A stretch of DNA of 58,189 bases from Ignavibacteria bacterium UBA2360 (GTDB taxonomy: Bacteria; Bacteroidota; Ignavibacteria; Tepidaquicellales; OLB5). A program made the translations under genes and the position numbers. Every line of letters begins with the position of its first letter. Within the stretch, counting starts at the first letter, position 1. The notes beneath the pieces were generated by a model. The model was not told the DNA's origin and did not search any database. It worked only from the letters and a program-made list of their open reading frames with translations. Of the stretch, positions 1 to 8,197 are shown one piece after another. Location of the stretch: positions 1 through 58,189 of the forward strand of contig DDTQ01000009.1 of assembly GCA_002344125.1 (NCBI GenBank). Direction: 5' to 3'.

Positions 1-16
1 TGGGTTTAACTTCCAA

Positions 17-94
17 CGAAGCCTAAAAGGCTTCGACTACAAAGGCAGAATAAATTGAAAATATTGATATGTAGTCGAGCCCTTTCAGGGCTTG
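17..94. repeat. Inverted pair of GTAG-type REP palindromes
   Basis: Two hairpins face away from each other. Positions 71-94 read GTAGTCGA, then GCCC-TTTCA-GGGC. Positions 17-40 hold the same motif on the minus strand with stem GAAGCC/GGCTTC. Further copies lie at 7754-7777, 7947-7970, 35941-35964 and 36010-36036. The constant GTAG head and covarying stem fit REP elements. The rest of the first 102 bases holds nothing else recognisable. Confidence 0.75.
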
Positions 95-102
95 TGATAA
101 TT

Positions 103-1077
103 CTATTTCTTTCTCAAATCCCTCAACTGTTCAAATAATTTCTTTTCTTCCGGTGTTAAGTCTTTTGGAGTCTGAAGATCTATCTTTACAAACAGGTCTC
201 CGTGCTGTGAATCCTTGCCGTACTTCGGCATACCAAGTCCGCCGAGCCGCAGAGTCTTACCATTCGATGTTTCGGGGGGAATTGTAATTTTAATTTTACC
301 CTTTAAGGTCGTTACATCAAGCTTGCCGCCAAGTACAGCGGTAAATATATCAAGCGGCAGGTCCATATACAGATCGTCATCTATCCTGTTATACAATGGG
401 TGCTTCTGCACTTTTAGTGTAAGCAAGAGGTCGCCATTCGGACCGTTGTTATGCCCCGGGTAACCTTTGCCTGCAAGTTTAAGGGTCTGGCCGTCATACG
501 CGCCCTTTTTAATTTTCAGTTTTATCTTCTGACCGCCAACTTCAAAAATTGTTTCGGCTCCGTTAAAAGCATCCTCAAGCCTTATTGGAAGCTCAGCCTG
601 CATATCTTCGCCTTTGAGCTGCTGCTGTTTCCTGCCGCCGCTTCGCTGCTTGGCTCCTCCAAATCCTGCCCCGCCAAAGAACGCCTCGAAGAAATCACTG
701 AAACCGCCGCCTCCTCCGCCGAATGAGCCGCCAAAATCACCAAAATTTGTGCTGTAACTTTGCCCGCCTTGACCGCCATATTGCTGCTGCCCATACTGTT
801 TTTGATACTTGCCCCAGTCAAATCCGCCGCCCGTGTTGCCGCCCTGCTGGTATGCGTTCCAGTTTGAACCCAGCTCGTCATACTTTCTGCGCTTCTCAGC
901 ATCGCCAATTACCTCATTGGCTTCGTTCACTTCTTTGAACTTTGCCTCTGCGGTTTTATCACCCGCATTCTTATCGGGGTGATATTTCATCGCCAGCTTG
1001 CGGAATGCCTTTTTAATTTCATCCTGCGAAGCTGTTTTTGATACTCCTAATACTTTATAATAATCTTTATAATCCAT
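103..1077 (-). CDS. DnaJ/CbpA-like co-chaperone (Hsp40 without zinc finger)
   Basis: J-domain co-chaperone expected to stimulate the ATPase of DnaK in the cytoplasm. The J domain fills about residues 4-70 and contains the HPD tripeptide (KYHPDKN). A glycine/phenylalanine-rich linker spans about 75-140. The DnaJ C-terminal substrate-binding domains follow at about 158-320. The CxxCxGxG zinc-finger repeats of full DnaJ are absent, so this is the type II (CbpA/DnaJ2) architecture, and 324 residues is normal for that type. It is the last gene of a minus-strand run mnmA-pta-GNAT-dnaJ with short gaps. Sure of the family; whether it is the main DnaJ or a paralogue cannot be told from the window. Confidence 0.93.
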   Translation of the reverse strand: MDYKDYYKVLGVSKTASQDEIKKAFRKLAMKYHPDKNAGDKTAEAKFKEVNEANEVIGDAEKRRKYDELGSNWNAYQQGGNTGGGFDWGKYQKQYGQQQYGGQGGQSYSTNFGDFGGSFGGGGGGFSDFFEAFFGGAGFGGAKQRSGGRKQQQLKGEDMQAELPIRLEDAFNGAETIFEVGGQKIKLKIKKGAYDGQTLKLAGKGYPGHNNGPNGDLLLTLKVQKHPLYNRIDDDLYMDLPLDIFTAVLGGKLDVTTLKGKIKITIPPETSNGKTLRLGGLGMPKYGKDSQHGDLFVKIDLQTPKDLTPEEKKLFEQLRDLRKK

Positions 1078-1138
1078 ACCAATTTATTAATGCAAATGAT
1101 TCAATAATTGTTCATTATTATTTTTTTATAACACTTAT

Positions 1139-1585
1139 TTAATCGCGTTTCCAGAAAAAACTTGTGTGCATATCATCCTTTATCCATCCGGTTTTATTGT
1201 AGAGCTTCTGCGCCGGGTGATTTTCATTTTGTGTTTCGAGTACCATTCCTGCTGCGCCCGTTTCACGAACCAGATCTTTTGATTTTTCTATCAATCCTTC
1301 CGCAATTTTTTTATGCCTGTGGATAATATCAACGTACAGGTCGTTAAGCACCCATAGCTTATTCATTCCCACAGAGGTAAATGAAGGGTACAACTGTACA
1401 AAGCCCATGCCTTCATTATTATCATCCAGTGCAATGTATATCACCGATTCATTATTCTTCATCCGTTCATTTATGAACTTGATCGCGCCTTCAATATCCG
1501 GCTCCTGGTCATAGAACACACGGTAATCATCGAATAATTTTGCTGTCTGTTCAAGTTCTGCTAGTGTTGCCTGTATTATTTTCAT
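1139..1585 (-). CDS. GNAT-family N-acetyltransferase
   Basis: A 148-residue cytoplasmic acetyltransferase-like protein. The GNAT fold is suggested by the N-terminal ATLAELEQTAKLFDDYR segment, the central strand WVLNDLYVDIIHRHKKIAEGLIEKS (acetyl-CoA loop region, about residues 80-105) and the C-terminal ENHPAQKLYNKTGWI motif typical of the family's last strand. The frame can be extended upstream to 1633. That extension would translate a dispersed palindromic repeat (1611-1657), so I start at the ATG at 1583-1585, giving MKIIQATLAELEQ. The gene sits 61 bases upstream of the DnaJ-like gene on the same strand. The substrate is unknown. Confidence 0.85.
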   Translation of the reverse strand: MKIIQATLAELEQTAKLFDDYRVFYDQEPDIEGAIKFINERMKNNESVIYIALDDNNEGMGFVQLYPSFTSVGMNKLWVLNDLYVDIIHRHKKIAEGLIEKSKDLVRETGAAGMVLETQNENHPAQKLYNKTGWIKDDMHTSFFWKRD

Positions 1586-1610
1586 TTTGATATTTTGACT
1601 GTCATTTAAT

Positions 1611-1657
1611 TCCCCTCTTGAGAGGGGTGGCACCGCCCACGGCGGTGACGGGGTGTG
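1611..1657. repeat. Dispersed double-hairpin repeat (CACCCCGTC family)
   Basis: Two adjacent hairpins: cccctcttgagagggg (1612-1627) and caccgcc-cac-ggcggtg (1631-1647), ending in gacggggtgtg. Related copies in the other orientation lie at 49581-49620 and 49761-49807. It separates pta from the acetyltransferase gene. Confidence 0.7.
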
Positions 1658-1697
1658 TAAAATTGTAATTCGGTTAAACTAGTTTGATTAAAAATTC

Positions 1698-2663
1698 TCA
1701 ATCCATCGCTGCAATTACGCACATATTTACTATATCAGCTGCATTGCAGCCGCGGCTTAGATCCATAACCGGCAGAGCTAGACCCTGCACTATCGGTCCC
1801 GTTGCAACAGCACCGCCAATTCGCTCAGTAATTTTGTATGCAATATTCCCCGCATTCAGGTCAGGAAAAATAAACACATTGGCAGCTCCCCTTAATTTAC
1901 CTTTTGGATCTTTTCTTTTCGCAACTTCCGGCATAAATGCCGTATCAAACTGGATTTCGCCGTCACAAACCAAGCCCGGCATGCGCCTGCGAGTGAGATG
2001 CATTGCCTTTAATACTTTCTCCGTCGAGAGATCTTTCGCGCTGCCCTTTGTTGAAAAACTTAGGAACGCAGTTTTTGGTTTAATGCCGGTTAATTTTTTA
2101 AAGTTAAGCGATGTTTGTATCGCAATATCACTCAGCTGCTCCGCATTCGGATTCGGAAGTACGCCGCAATCTCCATAAGCAAAAACTCTTTGCGAAAGCT
2201 TATGCTGTTTCGGAAAACTTATCAGGAAAAATGAAGAGACAGTCCTGTTGCCTTTGCTTAACCCAACAGTTTGAATCGCACTTCTTAAAACATTCCCGGT
2301 TGAATAAACACTTCCTGCAACAACTGCGTCAGCATACTTACTTTTAAGCAGCATACATGCAAACAGCAGGGGATCGGTCAGAGCTTTTTCCGCATCGGCG
2401 TGAGTGAAACCCCTTACCTTTCTGCTCCGAAGCTCTTTATATTCACCCGCAAACTGTTCCGCAAATCCAATATCAATTATATCCAGATCTTCGTTTTCAG
2501 GCAACTTAATACTTTTCCCGGTATCAATCAAAATAAGCTTCGCAAGTTTTCTCTTTAAAATAATCCTCGCCGCTTCGATCACCCTCGGGTCATACGATTC
2601 CGGAAGAATGATCGTTTTTTTCTTCCTTTTTGCCGCTGCTTCTAATTTCCTGAATATATCCAA
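1698..2663 (-). CDS. pta: Phosphate acetyltransferase
   Basis: Interconverts acetyl-CoA plus phosphate with acetyl phosphate plus CoA, normally paired with acetate kinase in acetate formation or uptake. The 321-residue protein matches the short, single-domain Pta form: N-terminal KKKTIILPESYDPRVIEAA, central YADAVVAGSVYSTGNVLRSAIQTVG, then SSFFLISF, and a C-terminal IGGAVATGPIVQGLALPVMDLSRG segment that forms the substrate site. The long N-terminal DRTGG domains of E. coli-type Pta are absent. It lies 24 bases downstream of mnmA on the same strand. No acetate kinase gene is present in the window. Confidence 0.93.
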   Translation of the reverse strand: MDIFRKLEAAAKRKKKTIILPESYDPRVIEAARIILKRKLAKLILIDTGKSIKLPENEDLDIIDIGFAEQFAGEYKELRSRKVRGFTHADAEKALTDPLLFACMLLKSKYADAVVAGSVYSTGNVLRSAIQTVGLSKGNRTVSSFFLISFPKQHKLSQRVFAYGDCGVLPNPNAEQLSDIAIQTSLNFKKLTGIKPKTAFLSFSTKGSAKDLSTEKVLKAMHLTRRRMPGLVCDGEIQFDTAFMPEVAKRKDPKGKLRGAANVFIFPDLNAGNIAYKITERIGGAVATGPIVQGLALPVMDLSRGCNAADIVNMCVIAAMD

Positions 2664-2687
2664 AATAAAATTCGTAATTCCTAATTC

Positions 2688-3788
2688 TTAATTCGTAATT
2701 TTCTGTATGATCCCGCCGCCAATCAGATCATCGCCGTCATAAAATACTGCGGATTGACCTGGGGTAATTGCTTTTTTGGGTTCTTCAAATATAACTTTAA
2801 TTTCTTTATCATTTAATTGCTGAATAATTGCTGGCGAACCTTTATCCTTATACCTTATCTTTACAATTGCGCTGGTAGGTGATTCAATTTTACCATACTT
2901 CTGCAGATTTATCTCACCGCAAACAAATTCCTTATTATAGATTCCCGTTTCATCATCAACATATATAACATTATTATCAGCGTCAATTTTAGATACATAT
3001 ACAGGCTTGCCTAATGCTACTTCAAGTCCGCGCCTTTGCCCGATAGTATAATTAATATATCCCTTATGCTGCCCGATCTTTTTATTCTGATAAATTATAT
3101 CCCCGCCTTCAATGGCATGCTTAAGCTCAGGCATTCTTATCTGGATTAGCTGCCTGTAATCGTCATTGGGGACAAAACATATCTCCTGCGAGTCAGGTAT
3201 ATCAGCGGATTTCATACCAAGCTCTTTTGCAATTTCACGTATCCTCGTTTTTTGGTACCCGCCTAAAGGAAATAACGTTTTGCCTAATGCGTACTGCGAA
3301 ACCTGCCATAAAGCATAGGATTGGTCCTTGCTCAGATCAGCTGACCTGCTTACAAAATACCTGCTGTTCACATCACTTCTGCCAAGCTGCGCGTAGTGAC
3401 CCGTTGCGATATAATCCGCCCCAAGCTCAACCGCTTTTTCAAGCAGCGCGCCCCATTTTATTTCTTTGTTGCATAGTACACATGGGTTAGGTGTGTGTCC
3501 CTTAAGATATTCCTCAATAAAATTGCTGATCACCACGTCGTTGAACCTGCCGGTAAAATCCATAGTGTAGTGCGGAAATCCAAGCTGATTGGCAACATTC
3601 CTTGCGCTATAGATCGTCTCCAGAGAGCAGCAGCCGGAATCCTTCTCCGGGATGTCATCAAATCCCCAGGTTTTCATGGTTACCCCGATCAAATTGTAGC
3701 CTTCCTGCTTCAGTAACCAGGCTGCCACTGAGGAATCAACCCCGCCGCTCATTGCTACCAATACCGTTTTTTGTGGTTTTTCAGCCAT
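2688..3788 (-). CDS. mnmA: tRNA-specific 2-thiouridylase MnmA
   Basis: Thiolates the 2-position of wobble uridine-34 in tRNA-Lys, -Glu and -Gln, using ATP and a sulfur relay. The P-loop of the ATP-pyrophosphatase domain is visible near the N-terminus (VLVAMSGGVDSSVAAWLL). One catalytic cysteine lies in the TPNPCVLCNKEIKW motif and the second in DSQEICFVPND. The IGQRRGL motif and a C-terminal beta-barrel (PGQSAVFYDGDDLIGGGII) complete the family pattern. 366 residues is the usual length. It starts the minus-strand run toward dnaJ and diverges from the lysine-rich gene. Confidence 0.97.
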   Translation of the reverse strand: MAEKPQKTVLVAMSGGVDSSVAAWLLKQEGYNLIGVTMKTWGFDDIPEKDSGCCSLETIYSARNVANQLGFPHYTMDFTGRFNDVVISNFIEEYLKGHTPNPCVLCNKEIKWGALLEKAVELGADYIATGHYAQLGRSDVNSRYFVSRSADLSKDQSYALWQVSQYALGKTLFPLGGYQKTRIREIAKELGMKSADIPDSQEICFVPNDDYRQLIQIRMPELKHAIEGGDIIYQNKKIGQHKGYINYTIGQRRGLEVALGKPVYVSKIDADNNVIYVDDETGIYNKEFVCGEINLQKYGKIESPTSAIVKIRYKDKGSPAIIQQLNDKEIKVIFEEPKKAITPGQSAVFYDGDDLIGGGIIQKITN

Positions 3789-3837
3789 TTATGCAAAATA
3801 CCTATAATTTCCTAACTATAAAAGATTAAAAATTGGG

Positions 3838-3867
3838 TTGTAATTGTTTTAAAATCCCTTATATTTG
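3838..3867 (+). promoter_or_regulatory. Bacteroidota-type promoter for the lysine-rich gene
   Basis: A TTG at 3838-3840 is followed after 19 nt by TATATTTG at 3860-3867. This matches the Bacteroidota -33 TTG / -7 TAnnTTTG pattern and lies about 40 bases before the start codon at 3910. Confidence 0.6.
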
Positions 3868-3909
3868 CATTGATTTACTAATTTAAATTACTCGAAAGGG
3901 GGGTAATAA

Positions 3910-4380
3910 ATGACCAAAAGATCATTTCTCGTATGGGCAATGGTATTCGTATTTGGTATCGCCAGCCTGCCTGTTGTTGGATTCTCTGCTGAAAGCAAGC
4001 AAACTGCTAATACCGAATTAACAAAGAAGAAAAAGCCCAAAAAGAAATTTTCCAAAAAGAAAAAATCTTTAAAGAAAAAGAAAGGCTCCAAAAAGAAGTT
4101 ATCAAGCGGTAAAAAGAAGTACTCAAAAAAGAAAAAGTACACCGGTAAAAAGAAATACACCGGAAAGAAAAAAAACAACAAAAAGAAAAAATATTCTTCC
4201 AAAAAGAAAAAATCTTATAAGAAGAAATACTATGCTCCTAAAACCAACAGCAGCAATGTTGAATACAGGAACTACAAAAGATCAAACGATCCTGAAAACA
4301 GCGGAAGCAATGAAGTGAACATCGAAAAGATCGCTCCTTCAAAAGAGATCAGGAAAGAGCCCAAAAAAGGCGATAACTAA
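3910..4380 (+). CDS. Secreted, extremely lysine-rich protein of unknown function
   Basis: Unrecognised 156-residue protein. An N-terminal signal peptide or anchor is clear (residues 1-27, ending near VVGFSAES). Residues about 39-107 are blocks of three or four lysines separated by one to three Ser, Tyr, Gly or Thr residues, including two copies of KKKYTG. About 50 of 156 residues are lysine. The C-terminal 50 residues are mixed-charge and Asn/Ser-rich. A strong ribosome-binding site (aaaggggggtaata) precedes the ATG, with a promoter upstream and a strong terminator downstream, so it is a single-gene unit. Such a polycation outside the inner membrane could bind DNA, polyphosphate, LPS or other polyanions; that is only inference. 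The antisense Phe-rich frame is a shadow. Confidence 0.8.
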   Translation: MTKRSFLVWAMVFVFGIASLPVVGFSAESKQTANTELTKKKKPKKKFSKKKKSLKKKKGSKKKLSSGKKKYSKKKKYTGKKKYTGKKKNNKKKKYSSKKKKSYKKKYYAPKTNSSNVEYRNYKRSNDPENSGSNEVNIEKIAPSKEIRKEPKKGDN

Positions 4381-4404
4381 AGATTTAAGTAACAGAATTT
4401 ATGC

Positions 4405-4438
4405 AAGCCCCGTAAGTGCGAACTTACGGGGCTTTTTG
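4405..4438 (+). terminator. Rho-independent terminator
   Basis: 13-bp stem aagccccgtaagt (4405-4417) / acttacggggctt (4422-4434), loop gcga, followed by a T run. It ends the lysine-rich gene. Confidence 0.92.
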
Positions 4439-4528
4439 TTTATATCTGGTGATTAGTCAATTTTGCATTTAATTTTAATTTAAAAATTCTGATAATTGCC
4501 TAATCAATTCATTTAAACGGAGCGTAAA

Positions 4529-7507
4529 ATGAAACAGAAATTTACTTATTTCTTTATACTCTTAATTATGCTGTCTGCAGGCGTTTCCTCACAGACCCTC
4601 GTTTCTACATATAATTTTTTGGGCTCAACTGCCTACAACGGGTTTTGGGGAATTACTCAAATAAATGATACCCTGAGGATAGGCTCAAGCAGTAATGGTA
4701 AAATTTACACTATTTCAAAAACCGGAGTGATAAGAGATAGCCTAACCACTCCGTTCAATTTCAATAACGGTCTTGCCTACGATGGCACCGGATTTTGGAT
4801 AGCAAGGAATGCATCAGGCACAACTTCCAGAATTATCAAAGTAAATTCCTCGGGAAGCCCGGTTGATACAATAAGGATTACTTCACTTTACGGAAATTCA
4901 ACCATCGGTATCGGGGGTATCGCTATGGATGGACCCAATCATTTGTGGGCTGCCATTTATTACCCTGATTTCGCTTCTTACCCGTTTGCTTACGCTTATA
5001 AGTTTGATATCGTAACCAAAAATGTTGTTGATTCAATCCCGCTGCGCGGAAAACAAGTACAGGGTATTACTGTAAAAGGCGATACTATATTATATGTAAC
5101 CGATAACTTTCAGGGAGACGCTGAGAGGATCTACGGATACCGCAAGGCAGCAGGTGATACAATATTTTCCTTCGCTGCGCCTGATCCTGACGGTGACTGC
5201 GACCCGCGCGGCATATTTTGGGATGGCTCGAATCTGTGGCTCATGGCTTACCGTGTTGGTAATAACATCTCTCAATACCGCACACTTTATAAATATCTGT
5301 TGAATGGACAGGGCAGTCCAACAATTACCACTAATTTAAACTCAATAAACTTCGGCAACGTACCTGTTGGAACAACCGGAAATCAGCCTTTAATTATAAA
5401 TAATACCGGAACAGGGAAACTGATAATCAGCGCTTTCAATTTTACTAATCCCAGGTTTTCAATTTCACCCAATATTGTGCCTGATACAATTCAGCCCGGC
5501 AGTTCTAAGAATTACACTATGGGATTTTCACCGCTTGTCTATGATACACTTAGCGGTGTTATGAATATTATAAGTAACGATCTTGCTAATCCAACCAAGT
5601 CAGTAAACCTGTTCGGAAAAGGGGTCTTTACTGGTCCATATATCGGTATCTCTGCTTCTACATTTAACTTTACCAATAAACGTGTGAATTCACTTACCGG
5701 TTTTACTTTCAATATAACAAACCAGGGATCAGCCCCGCTAACTATCACAGGATGTAATTTCTCATCTGCGAGGTACAGATATGATACTACTAACGCGAAT
5801 TTCCCTGTTACTATTGATACCCAAAGAACCCGGACTTTCAGAATATGGTTCAATCCAAATGCGCCGGGTTCATTCAGTGATTCTGCGATATTCCAAACCA
5901 ACGCTGTAAATAATTCTTCCGCTAAGATCGTTCTTACCGGCGCGGGAATCGACGTACCTCCGGTACTGGGTGATATTGTATGGGAAAGTATAATCCCCGA
6001 TAATCCGTTAACTACAGCAGATGACCCTCAGCCAAAATCACTGAAACAGATCCCCGATGTTAACGGTGATGGAGTTGCAGATATGATCTGCGCTACAGAG
6101 AACTACTGGACTATTTGTTACAATGGTAATTCCTACGGAACAGCCGATACTTTATGGAAATTCAATACATGCTTCGGCACAAATAACACAGGCTCAGTTG
6201 ACTGGGAAGACGCAATGCAGATAATGGACGACGTAAATGGCGATGGCATCAAAGATGTTGTAATTGGATGCGGAGGCGGAAACGAAGAAGTTTATGTACT
6301 GAGCGGAAGTACCGGCAGAGTAATTTGGGAATATGCAGGTCCGAATACAAATTATGATGGCGATATTATGGGCATTAGAGTTGACCGCGACTTTAATGGT
6401 GATGGCAGAAAAGATGTGCTGATCTCAGCAAGCGGTGAAGGCTCTACAAATCCCGGAAGGCATTCAGCTATTTGCCTCAATGCTGTAAACGGAAATGTTC
6501 TCTGGACAAATGTGATAAATTCTGAATTTACCTATGATGTTGTCTCTACTACAGTCGGCGGAGCAATTGCTTTCACAAATAACAGTGGCCCTTACGGTAT
6601 TATCGGACTCAATAGCAGCGGGGCAAGCACCTGGAATTATCCAATTCCCGGCACCCTTAATGCCGTGTGGAGCATGAGGGAAGTTGCCGATATTAACGCT
6701 GACGGGAATACTGATATTGTGGGAATGTACGGATTCAACGGTACTGTTGTTGCCTTATCAGGCAGCACAGGTTCCCAGGTGTGGACAGTAAATATGGGTT
6801 CCAGTAATAACGGCACAGTTGAACTGCTTGACGATCTTAATCAGGATGGATTTAAAGATTTTACCTGCTCAGGTCCGCAGACTGCTTTTCGTATCGATTC
6901 CAAAACGGGGCAGCAGATGTGGACACAATCATTCGGCGCATCATATATCCGTGATGCGGGGATACTTGGTGATATTACCGGTGATACTGTTGCCGAAGTT
7001 TTGTATTCAACACAGGCGCCGGGGAAAGTATTTGTTGTGAACGGTAAGACCGGCACAATTCTGTTCAATTATGAGTTTGGCGCAAGCTTAACCTACAGGG
7101 CTGATAGAGTCGCCGCGCTTAACAGCGTTGATGGCAACCAATGGAATGAATTTGTCGCCGTTTGCCGTGATGGAAGAGTCAAATGTTTTAACGGCGGTCC
7201 CGGCGAAGTTATCGGAATAACAAATTTAAACACAAATATTCCGGATAAGTTTGCTTTGTATCAAAATTATCCCAATCCGTTTAACCCGGAAACGAATATC
7301 AAGTTCGAGCTTCCGCACTCAGCTAATGTTAAAATTGCGGTGTATGATATGTTGGGCAGGGAAGTTGATATTCTTATTAACGGCAAAATGGAAGCCGGCG
7401 TTTACAACGCCTCGTGGAATGCGACACCATATTCCAGCGGCGTGTATTTCTACCGCCTCACAACCGATGAATTTGTAAGTGTAAAGAAGATGATATTGAT
7501 AAAGTAA
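4529..7507 (+). CDS. Large T9SS cargo protein with ASPM/Hydin-like and FG-GAP repeats
   Basis: A 992-residue exported protein. A signal peptide occupies about residues 1-21. About 22-265 resemble a beta-propeller (repeated GTGFWIARN, NHLWAAIYY, SNLWLMAYR). About 270-475 hold two choice-of-anchor/ASPM-SPD-2-Hydin-like Ig domains (SINFGNVPVGTTGNQPLIINNTG and a second copy). About 500-895 are FG-GAP/PQQ-like repeats with calcium-loop-like motifs such as DVNGDGVAD, DVNGDGIKD, DFNGDGRKD and DINADGNTD. A T9SS type A sorting domain fills about 905-992 (LYQNYPNPFNPETNIKF to VKKMILIK). It is probably exported through the outer membrane and surface-anchored or released. GGAG lies before the ATG. Ligand unknown. 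Confidence 0.9.
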   Translation: MKQKFTYFFILLIMLSAGVSSQTLVSTYNFLGSTAYNGFWGITQINDTLRIGSSSNGKIYTISKTGVIRDSLTTPFNFNNGLAYDGTGFWIARNASGTTSRIIKVNSSGSPVDTIRITSLYGNSTIGIGGIAMDGPNHLWAAIYYPDFASYPFAYAYKFDIVTKNVVDSIPLRGKQVQGITVKGDTILYVTDNFQGDAERIYGYRKAAGDTIFSFAAPDPDGDCDPRGIFWDGSNLWLMAYRVGNNISQYRTLYKYLLNGQGSPTITTNLNSINFGNVPVGTTGNQPLIINNTGTGKLIISAFNFTNPRFSISPNIVPDTIQPGSSKNYTMGFSPLVYDTLSGVMNIISNDLANPTKSVNLFGKGVFTGPYIGISASTFNFTNKRVNSLTGFTFNITNQGSAPLTITGCNFSSARYRYDTTNANFPVTIDTQRTRTFRIWFNPNAPGSFSDSAIFQTNAVNNSSAKIVLTGAGIDVPPVLGDIVWESIIPDNPLTTADDPQPKSLKQIPDVNGDGVADMICATENYWTICYNGNSYGTADTLWKFNTCFGTNNTGSVDWEDAMQIMDDVNGDGIKDVVIGCGGGNEEVYVLSGSTGRVIWEYAGPNTNYDGDIMGIRVDRDFNGDGRKDVLISASGEGSTNPGRHSAICLNAVNGNVLWTNVINSEFTYDVVSTTVGGAIAFTNNSGPYGIIGLNSSGASTWNYPIPGTLNAVWSMREVADINADGNTDIVGMYGFNGTVVALSGSTGSQVWTVNMGSSNNGTVELLDDLNQDGFKDFTCSGPQTAFRIDSKTGQQMWTQSFGASYIRDAGILGDITGDTVAEVLYSTQAPGKVFVVNGKTGTILFNYEFGASLTYRADRVAALNSVDGNQWNEFVAVCRDGRVKCFNGGPGEVIGITNLNTNIPDKFALYQNYPNPFNPETNIKFELPHSANVKIAVYDMLGREVDILINGKMEAGVYNASWNATPYSSGVYFYRLTTDEFVSVKKMILIK

Positions 7508-7530
7508 GAATACTAAATATTAGAATTGTA

Positions 7531-7560
7531 GAGACGACCCGGTGGGTCGTCTCTTTTTTT
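7531..7560 (+). terminator. Rho-independent terminator
   Basis: 10-bp stem gagacgaccc (7531-7540) / gggtcgtctc (7544-7553) followed by seven Ts, 24 bases after the stop codon of the T9SS gene. Confidence 0.9.
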
Positions 7561-7568
7561 AGCTACTA

Positions 7569-7607
7569 AAACCTGCAAGGTCTTAAAGACGTTGCAGGTT
7601 TGTTTTT
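7569..7607 (+). terminator. Second hairpin with T run
   Basis: Stem aaacctgcaa (7569-7578) / ttgcaggttt (7592-7601) followed by gttttt. It may act as a back-up terminator or be another palindromic repeat; the T run is short. Confidence 0.5.
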
Positions 7608-7984
7608 CTTGGAGCGCACTGACTGAGCCTGACAGCTCTGCTGTTCAGTGCATGCATCGACTTAGTCGATGCACTCCAACGAAAATCTGCCCCATTTCAT
7701 TCCAAGTAATTTTCCCGGACTACCCAGCCTCTCAATCAACTACCAACAACATCGTAGTCGAGCCCTTTCAGGGCTCGTTTCCCACTGGAAGGTTTGCTTT
7801 TCTTGGAGTGCACTGACTGTGCCTGACGCACTGCAGTTCAGTGCATGCATCGACTTAGTCGATGCACTCCAACGAGAATCTGCCCCATTCCATTCCAAGT
7901 AATTTTCCCGGACTGCCCATCCTCTCAACCAACGACCAACAACATCGTAGGCGAACCCTTTCAGGGCTCGTTTCACGCTTGCCT
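7597..7984. repeat. Tandem duplication of a 194-bp non-coding unit containing REPs
   Basis: Unit 1 (7597-7790) and unit 2 (7791-about 7984) share the order: ggtttg...tcttggag(c/t)gcactgactg, the palindrome catcgacttagtcgatg with flanking gtgcatg/cactcc, cgaraatctgcccca, ttccaagtaattttcccgga, and a GTAG-type REP. The copies differ at scattered positions, so the duplication is not very recent. The remainder to 8197 holds a third palindrome-like stretch (7979-8078: gcctgcctacgcagg and others) and no convincing gene. The frames crossing this region are repeat translations. Confidence 0.8.
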
Positions 7985-8197
7985 GCCTTATCGAACGAAG
8001 TGCTTGCCTGCCTACGCAGGAGATAAGGAGCACATGCCCGCCTTTGGCGTGGGAGTCGAAGTGTGTGAGAAGATTCTGCATATCCAAAATCCCCTCCCAA
8101 CCCCGTATCACCCTAAACCTGTATTGCTAAATCTTATATATGAAAATATATTGTTAAACTTAACTTCACAAATATTAATTATTTTCAGGGGGAAAAT

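Noticed and set aside
1586..1633. Longer start for the acetyltransferase (MPPLSRGEL...)
   Set aside because: The extension translates the dispersed double-hairpin repeat at 1611-1657; the GNAT fold begins with MKIIQATL.
3888..4202. Minus-strand Phe-rich frame of 104 codons
   Set aside because: It is the exact antisense of the lysine-block region; AAA/AAG repeats become TTT/CTT. No ribosome-binding site or family match.
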